In this document: piece after piece, positions 57,401 through 64,000 of the stretch
How positions within the stretch are numbered: position 1 is the first letter of the stretch
How the letters are laid out: each line of letters opens with the position of its first letter
NCBI GenBank assembly: GCA_029204225.1
Contig: CM055104.1
Location: forward strand, 53,902,965 to 53,966,964
DNA from: Diphasiastrum complanatum
Lineage: Eukaryota; Streptophyta; Lycopodiopsida; Lycopodiales; Lycopodiaceae
Reading direction: 5' to 3'
DNA length: 64,000 bases
Notes under the pieces: generated by a model
What the model was told of the DNA's origin: nothing
The model's input: only the letters and a program-made list of their open reading frames with translations
Database searches by the model: none
Translations under genes and position numbers: made by a program

Positions 57401-57921
57401 GGGATGTTTAGAAGATGAGGTCCACCCGTATGTGGCGGACTGTTGCTATGTAGTTTTCGACAGTTTATGGTGCAGCAAATAACTAGATGGCTGCTTAAAA
57501 AAATGACAGTATATGTGATGTTATCCTGATACAACGGTTGAATATATACATAGTTGTTTTTTGTGCAACGCGAGCCTGGTCATGTAAGATGCAATGTCTG
57601 TAATTTTTTTAAATGCACATGTATTACATGTGTTTATGAAATGTCGTTTGGGGTGTAGGGGTGATTGCTGTGCTCATGATGTAGGTGCATATATGTGAAG
57701 CTAGCATTCACTTCAAACGAAATTAAATGAAAATAGGATTCAAACACGCACATAGAATTCTTCAACATAAAATAAAGCATCACATGTACAGAGAGACATA
57801 CGCACAATGTGCAGCAAATAATGTAGGCCAAACACTGTATATAATGTGAAAAATCATCTGAGTACAATGGTAGACCGTCTGCTAGAGACAAACTACTGAA
57901 ACTAAAACAACAGAGCCACAA
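57401..57921. other. 3' flanks between the convergent genes of element 4
   Basis: CCACCCGTATGTGGCGGACTG and TTTTTTGTGCAACGCG follow the small ORF, as in the other copies. No terminator or further ORF is identified. Confidence 0.6.
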
Positions 57922-60900
57922 TCAATGCTCTGGCTCTGACTCAGACGAATGCTCTGGAGACAACTCAGGGCCCAGAGCTGACTCTCGCAGCCGATATCTC
58001 TGCCTGTCTGGAACTGGCATGGGCTGTGTATCCGAGGGGGAAGACTCGTCATCCTCATCCTCCCAATCAGCCTCCGCATCAGCCCCCAAGCAGGCCAAAC
58101 CAACAACACCTGCTCCAACTAGCTGTGATACTGCACCTCTACCTGTACCTAGAGCCCTGCGTGGTCGTCCTCTCCTCCCTGGCAGTTTCTGTGCCTTGCC
58201 TTTCTTGTTCGGTGCACCCTTGGGCCTGCCTGGTCTCTTGCGGACAAGAAGAGCTATCAATGCCTCGTCACCCCCATGCAAATCACCTGGCTGGCTAGGC
58301 TGGGCCCAAGCTGAGGCCGGCTGGGATAGGGAAGCAAAAGAGGGAACTCCCTGTGCAACTGAGCGAGGAGGATGAGCTCGTGGAGTGTGTGCCCGTGGGG
58401 CTGCTGCAGGTGGAGGAACTGGCTGTGCAGGAGGCGAGTACAGTGGCGATATGTACTGAAAGGGGCGTTGTGGTGGCCGATACTGGTACATCCTGGGTGC
58501 TGCCAAAGGAGGATGTGACGTGGGTGCTGCCACTGGAGGAGCCACTGTGGATGTGGGCGCTGCAAGAGAAAACCTGGGCACAGATGGTGGCCTGCCATGG
58601 AGACCTAGTGCTGCAGAAGTGGACGGCGATGGAGGGGCTGCAGGCCTAAATGGCATCGGTGGCACTGGAGGAGCTGTGTGACGCACATACACCCTCTGAG
58701 GAGCTGGAGGAACTGTAGGCACCTCATGCGGCTGCTCTGGCTGGGACTCTGTGTGGCATGCTGGCAAGAGATGATGGGGGCGCCCTGACACTCGGCATCT
58801 GCTGGGCCTCTGAATCCAATGTGGCAACCAAGTCGGCCAGCTGGGCATCCGAATACAAATGCTCTGGGCTCTGGGACTCATCCTGTGCACCAGCCTCTAA
58901 ATCATCCTGTGCACCAACCTCTGAATCATCCTGTGCACCAACCTCTGAATCAACCCAAGCCTCATCCCGTGCCTCATCATGTGCACCCTGTAGACCCTGC
59001 ATGGCCTCCCAATCTGTGCAATGAAAGTCATCAGGTGCCTCCTCTGGTGTGCTGTCGTAGTAACGGCCATGACTCTAAGCTGCACGCATCCAAACATCTG
59101 CGGGACCGGCATCTAAACCACTCTGCCCTCTATCAAGAGCCTCCTCCATCATGTCGACATAGGTAGGTATGCCACTGCCCCCCCCTGTGTGCCCTGCCTG
59201 TCTGCCGGTACAACATGTGCCATGTGTCCCACCTCTACCACGTGATGCACCTGTGACCCCTGCCCGTGGCGTGTGCCCTGCACCTGTATAATCTGCCTCA
59301 TCCCTCTCTGGTCTAGCAAACACAACCTGAATGGGCTCATCCTCATCATGCTCATCCTCTGACACTGGCTCATCTGCCTCATACAATGGGGGCTCTCTGT
59401 GCTCAAGCCCAAGCTCTCTCTCTCTCATCTCGGCAAGCTCCCTCTCTCTCTCTGCCATCAACTGTGTGCCCAGGTCATCTGCAGGCATGGGATGGGTGTT
59501 GTCCGTAGGCAAGTCAACCTGGCGCTCCAAATCGGATATCTTCGTCTGCAAGGTTTAAAATTGGCATGTCAGAGAAGCAACTCTATCAAGAAATGAAACC
59601 AACATACCAGGAGTCAACCAACATGCTATGAAAGGTTAGCTTATCACCTGCAATGCGCTCGTAATGGTCGGAAGCCTCCTGGCGAGACGTGCGTTGGTGC
59701 TACAGAACACCAACCGCTCCAACTGACTCACTGACAAGCGGTTCCTTCTCCTCGTGTGAATCAGTGCCCATGTGCTCCAATTACGCTCACACACGGAGGC
59801 AGCACAGTCCTGTGGTGCGTGCATTGAAATACTTTAGCACATTGTGGCAGAGGTGAAACTTCAACGAAACACAAAAAATGGAGGATAAAATGAGATGCAT
59901 ACCTGAGAAAGGACACGCAGTGCAAGACGCTGTATAGATGGGTATGTGCTACCGAACATGGTCCACCAGGTAATTGGTAGCTGCCTCCTCTCTGGATCCT
60001 GGGCAGCCGGGTGGCCGAATGTGCCCATGCCGAAACGAAATGCAGCGAGCTCCTCCATGAGCCTGATAGGATCCAAACCTATGTGTGGACCCACCCTGTG
60101 AATGTACTGAAGCCAATCGGCCTCGAGCTCTCTGTCTGCGATCTGTGTCGGAGAGAGGAAGAGGGGATGCAGCATGTGTGCAACGTTGTGGATACTCCTG
60201 TGGAAGTAGTTCCACCGCGTCTCCCATATGAACTTCAGCTCTGTCATCCTGCAGGTGAGGGGCATGTGGTTTAGGGCATTACGAAAAAGCTTAACACTGA
60301 CAGAAAAACAAACTAGCAAGTACTAAAAAGATAAAGGTCAATTGCAACACTGTACCGCTTACCTCTCTGGCTGCAAGATGGGCAGCTGCAGGAACTGTCC
60401 AATCCGGTCCATGAGCTCATACACCAGTCCAAGTGTCGACCCCTCGCTGTCAGCCATGCGGAGCACAATGTAGAGTGGTCGAAGCAGTCCTGACAATGTC
60501 TGTGCATCCCTCCAGAGCTGGTCTCCCCTCACCGTGGAAGAAAAGTGCTCCCCATCCTCAGTGTGCGGCAATGTACTGGCACCCCAAAGATCACTGGCAA
60601 CCATCTGTAGAAGCTGGGCCCTGCACCTGATCAAACGGTCGATGACCACCAAGTCGAATGCAAAGCGCGTGGGGGCTGGCTTACGGAGGTCCAGATGGCT
60701 GAACACCCGGAACATGGCAAGAACACGCCTCTTTCTGGTGACAAAAGTCACCAGGAAGAGGGCCTCCCGGACGATGGCTCTAACCCAGGGAAGTGCTCCA
60801 ATGTCCCCCATCAGAAGGTCTATGCCGTGGGCTGCACAGGGGGTATGAACAATATGAGGGAACTCGGCCTCTAGCAGTACACCCATCTGAATGCAGTTCG

Positions 60901-62230
60901 TGGCATTGTCCGTCACCACCGTGACTTCATGCTGTGGGCCTATGGCTAGGATGGAAGACCTGATGACATCAAACATGAACTCTGCAGATATGACTCTCCC
61001 CCCCCTGCTACAATCCACTGCCCTCAAAAACTGTGCGCCCATGCAGCTGGAGACCAGTATGTTGAGGATCGGCCTCCTCCTGACATCAGTCCAGCCATCG
61101 GACATGATGCTGCAACCGTAAGTGGCCCAGTGCCGACGCAGAGGCTCCATCTCTCTAGACAAGGACTCGACCCTATCCCTCAACATGTGTGTGCGGACAA
61201 CCTCTGAACTAGGGACTCTCCATCTAGGGCTGACAGACTGTGCAAGGCGGAAGGCTCTTCTGAAGGGCTCAGAGTCGGTGATGGCAAAGGGCAGGTTCAG
61301 CTCGTAAACCAGACTGGCCACGGCCTGTGTGGCCTCTCTGTCCATGTGCGGCTGATGCGCGCCGCGAATGGTCTGCTGCACGAGGGCTCTCCCTGGTGGG
61401 TGACGGGTCCTCCAGCACGGTGCACCAACCGTGACGGGAATGGACGATGACGCGACAGGCTGGGCGCTGGTGGATGCATCGGCTGTAGACGTGGAATAGG
61501 GAGAGTGGGATGCACTGGCAGGGATGGGTGCAGCAGCATAGGTGGGGTGCACTGGTGGAGGGGCAACATCTGGCATGGGGTACGAAAATTGCTGGCTGAG
61601 GAGGTCATCCGGATGGGAAGGGAAGGAAGAAGGGATCTCTTCCACATCCTCGAAGGCCCGCCCAGTACCATCCTGGGCCTGCTCGGGTGGCGGAGAGTCC
61701 ATGAGAAAGTCGTAGACTGGTGGAGTGCGAGCAACAGTGGGTGGTGGTGGAACCGCAGTGGCAACTGTCGGACGCGATGGGACGGGATCCACCGGAATCT
61801 GAGCAGATGGGGGTGCATGAGGCAGAACTGTCTAAGGGGCAAAGGGACCGGCGGAGGATGCACTCCCTCTCCTTGTGCGTGCCAGCCAAGCAGGCAGCAA
61901 CTCTGGGTTAGTCACATAAGGAGCGGTGCAAAATCGGAGAACGCCCTCCGAAATGGTGTTCTCCCCTGCCACGAGCCGCGGCCCGTAGGTGTCCAGTAGT
62001 CGCTGCCTGTCGGGGACGGTCATGCTGCCACAAGGGGCAGCATTCAAGGTGGCACCATTTTTGGCGCGTGCACCGAGCATATGGCCTTTAAGGCGAGTGA
62101 GGGATGCAGCAAACTCGACGAGACAGTATCGGCAGCGCACGATCTTCTGACCGGTCTTGTTGGCCTTGTCGGCAACCCGCCTGACAATGTCTACCTCGTC
62201 CCACAGACCGGAAAGGTCGGATTGCACCAT
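57922..62230 (-). pseudogene. hAT transposase of element 4, nearly complete, AT-hook tail
   Basis: Exon 1 62230-60363: BED finger (RCRYCLVEF, RLKGHMLGAR), Pro-rich linker with one TAG at 61832-61834, DUF659 (YELNLPFAITDSEPFRR), SDGWTDVRRRP, VVTDNATN, CAAHGIDLL, HLDLRKPAPTRF. Exon 2 60248-59903: FIWETRWNYFHRSIHNVAHM. Exon 3 59809-59648: dimerisation domain CERNWSTWALIHTRRRNRLS. Exon 4 from 59545: coiled coil, acidic and Gly-rich parts, a TAG near 59075, three 8-residue repeats DSEVGAQD (24 bp each, about 58890-58962), a frameshift near 58757 (2 bp fewer than element 3). The Pro-rich region, two AT-hooks (KRPGRPKG, RRGRPRR) and an acidic C-terminus follow, ending at 57922. All introns have GT/AG. 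It would cut and paste hAT ends if intact. Two stops and a frameshift say it is not. Confidence 0.9.
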
Positions 62231-62240
62231 TGCAGAGAAA

Positions 62241-62842
62241 ATGAGGGATGGATTGCTGGAAAAAAAACAGCAGTGTTCACTGTTGGAGAGACGCTGAAAA
62301 TGGGCGAATGCAGGGCAAAGGAAATCAGATGCAAGGCAGGGCGTTGCGTGGGCGATGGGCGACGCAAGGAATCAAAGGCAGGCAAGAAAAACCAGCAGCG
62401 ATGGCAGGGCGGAGAGGGCGCAAAAAAATTTCAGAGGAAATGCGAGGGGGGCGGGTAGGTTTAGGTAAAAAAAAATTTATAAAAATATTAAATAATAAAA
62501 ATATTATTATATTGCGGTACCGCGGTTCCATGATGGTACCGCGGTTCCATGATGGTACCGCGGTACCACAATATAATAATATTTTTATTATTTAATATTT
62601 TTATAAATTTTTTTTTACCTAAACCTACCCGCCCCCCTCGCATTTCCTCTGAAATTTTTTTGCGCCCTCTCCGCCCTGCCATCGCTGCTGGTTTTTCTTG
62701 CCTGCCTTTGATTCCTTGCGTCGCCCATCGCCCACGCAACGCCCTGCCTTGCATCTGATTTCCTTTGCCCTGCATTCGCCCATTTTCAGCGTCTCTCCAA
62801 CAGTGAACACTGCTGTTTTTTTTCCAGCAATCCATCCCTCAT
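62241..62842. repeat. 602-bp palindrome at the end of element 4
   Basis: 62241-62514 and 62569-62842 are identical inverted copies (274 bp each, no mismatch seen by eye). The central 54 bp are an imperfect GGTACC/GGTTCC-rich palindrome with four mismatched pairs, centred at 62541.5. The left arm is the 5' untranslated end of the element 4 transposase gene, ending 11 bp before its ATG. Two identical-length 115-aa frames on opposite strands are a consequence of the symmetry. Confidence 0.95.
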
Positions 62843-63004
62843 TTCTCTTTCTATGAAGTTCTAAAGTCACATGTTCTCTCTCTCTAGAAATTTCTACTAA
62901 AGTCACATGTCATTTTCAAGCATTTCAAATGCACTTCAAATAAACTTTAGGGCAAACGTGGCCCAATCAAAAGGCAAGAAACTCGTTTTCTCCATCACTG
63001 CTAA

Positions 63005-63007
<3 letters not shown>

Positions 63008-63088
<81 letters not shown>
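63008..63088. repeat. (CT)n microsatellite in left arm
   Basis: About 80 bp of CT, mirrored by the GA tract in the right arm. Confidence 0.96.
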
Positions 63089-63091
<3 letters not shown>

Positions 63092-63144
63092 TGGAAAATG
63101 CCAAAACAAAACCGTTCGAACCGTTTTTAAAAAGCGGAAACACT

Positions 63145-63156
63145 ATATAAAGGCTT
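63145..63156 (+). promoter_or_regulatory. TATA-like motif in the spacer of the inverted repeat
   Basis: CTATATAAAGG lies in the otherwise unique spacer. If used, transcription to the right would run into only one arm. Weak evidence without a start site. Confidence 0.25.
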
Positions 63157-63285
63157 GGTGGATGCTTGGATCTCCAACCGCGTGAGTATCGGTGTAGTAC
63201 AGGCTTCAATCCAATGGGGAGGGGGTCAAACTACGAATCTAAGATTTTAAAAACGGTTCGAACGGTTTTGTTTTGGCATTTTCCA

Positions 63286-63288
<3 letters not shown>

Positions 63289-63344
<56 letters not shown>
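63289..63344. repeat. (GA)n microsatellite in right arm
   Basis: 56 bp of GA, shorter than its mirror tract. Confidence 0.96.
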
Positions 63345-63348
<4 letters not shown>

Positions 63349-63518
63349 TTAGCAGTGATGGAGAAAACGAGTTTCTTGCCTTTCGAATGGGCCACGTTTG
63401 CCCTAAAGTTTATTTGAAGGGCATTTGAAGTGCATTTGAAATGCTTGAAAATGACATGTGACTTTAGAAATTTCTAGAGAGAGAGAACATGTGACTTTAG
63501 AACTTCATAGAAAGAGAA

Positions 63519-64000
63519 GTTTGTAGAAAGAGAGAAAGGTATAAAATGGCAAGAGAGAGAAGGAGAGGGGTGCATAGGAGAAAGAGAGAGGCGCTGTGTT
63601 GTTTAATCTTTTAAGGTTTCTTTTAGGTTTTACAGGAAAAATAGCAATAATGTGAGTTGAGAGAGAGAGAGAGAGAGAGAGAGCCTTTGGGGTTTTGCGA
63701 GTGTTTCATTGTAAATTGTAATATGCATGGTGTACCGTGTGACATTAATGTTTTGAGTGACGAGTAACAATGATCAATCTTTCTACTCATGTACGGAAGT
63801 TGGTAGTTACTAGCTAATGTCACAAATGATATCAGATAGATCATAGCTAAAACTGCGAGCAACAGATGGATCAAGAACCCTAAATCACAAGTCACAGGTA
63901 TTTTAGGGGACTCAGGAGGTGCACGTCAGGATTCAAATTTCACTATCGATAGTCACGAATTATAATGTACATGTTACCCATTAACACTAAGAAAGCACTT
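63519..64000. other. Right edge, no gene seen
   Basis: GA-rich leader-like sequence, a (GA)n tract at 63657-63684 and then mixed sequence with short frames only. Confidence 0.4.

Larger units (their letters stand above)
56387..62541 (-). mobile_element. hAT element 4, about 6.15 kb, least damaged copy
   Basis: Starts TCATAATACCCTCTGGTACC after (TA)n. It has the same layout as element 3 but keeps the full transposase gene with three visible introns. The right end should mirror the left (GGTACC cluster, then TCAT and (TA)n). Instead it runs into the centre of a palindrome at 62541, so the outermost terminus is lost or replaced. Confidence 0.82.
62843..63518. repeat. Large inverted repeat with 112-bp spacer
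   Basis: The left arm 62843-63132 and right arm 63245-63518 are inverted copies with small indels. Shared: TTCTCTTTCTATGAAGTTC, AAAGTCACATGT, TTCAAGCATTTCAAATGCAC, GGCAAGAAACTCG and AAAACCGTTCGAACCG. Each arm carries a dinucleotide tract, (CT)n at 63008-63088 and (GA)n at 63289-63344, of different length. The spacer 63133-63244 is unique and contains ACTATATAAAGG. It fits a foldback or MITE-like element; no ORF. Confidence 0.9.

Noticed and set aside
62510-62575. GGTACC/GGTTCC repeats as a transcription-factor array
   Set aside because: The same motif clusters mark all ends of elements 3 and 4, so a terminal transposon role is simpler.
62248-62835. Two identical 115-aa ORFs on opposite strands
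   Set aside because: They arise from the palindrome and cover the untranslated end of element 4. There is no domain and no conservation outside the symmetry.

Overview
The window looks like an intergenic, transposon-dense stretch of a large land-plant nuclear genome. Evidence for this: primer-binding sites complementary to plant initiator tRNA-Met, plant-type copia and chromovirus domains, BED/DUF659 hAT transposases, a fragment of a plant 12-oxophytodienoate reductase, CCCTAAA-like runs, and many long (GA)n/(CT)n and (TA)n tracts. The species cannot be named from the sequence. I see no intact host gene, tRNA, rRNA or CRISPR array. Nearly everything readable belongs to mobile elements in different states of decay.

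Layout. 0-5 kb: a 93-bp minisatellite, an OPR pseudogene, a (TA)n-flanked MITE-like element, two tandem-repeat families (about 110 bp and 345 bp), and a remnant of a small ORF that recurs later. 5.7-8.4 kb: degenerate hAT transposase gene 1 (minus). 9.7-16.8 kb: the 5' end of a Ty3/gypsy element (plus) split by a complete 4,942-bp LTR element (minus; 832-bp LTRs, TSD ATTTT). 19.2-22.2 kb: the small ORF again (minus), an L1-ORF1p-like pseudogene with no ORF2, and three more MITE-like pieces around (TA)n. 22.8-25.6 kb: a truncated Ty1/copia element (minus). 25.6-33.3 kb: AT-rich and mostly unreadable, with one copia RT remnant. 33.5-36.7 kb: a LINE reverse transcriptase remnant, a possible captured bZIP exon and a second ORF1p fragment. 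37.4-41.25 kb: a delimited hAT element 2 (11-bp TIRs, TSD GTAGTAAT). 41.9-46.5 kb: an old gypsy element interrupted by a complete 2,038-bp chromovirus deletion derivative (TSD ACTCT). 48.9-51.4 kb: a copia-type LTR with a decayed interior. 51.7-62.5 kb: two related hAT elements, 3 and 4, head to tail and sharing a (TA)n tract. 62.24-63.52 kb: a 602-bp palindrome followed directly by a second large inverted repeat.

How it fits together. hAT elements 3 and 4 share one architecture. A (TA)n-bordered end rich in GGTACC motifs leads into about 85-bp subterminal repeats, then a GTGAGAGGCT-rich leader and a small, highly charged ORF on the plus strand. Facing it, from the other end, is a long minus-strand transposase gene: BED finger, Pro-rich linker, DUF659, RNase H-like core, hAT dimerisation domain, acidic repeats, Pro-rich region, two AT-hooks and an acidic C-terminus. 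The small ORF (121 aa in its open copy) occurs four times in the window and keeps its 3' flank in three of them. I do not recognise it as a described family. This two-gene hAT unit is my best candidate for something undescribed. AT-hook tails also end the two other hAT lineages here (elements 1 and 2). All transposase copies carry breaks; element 4 is the least damaged.
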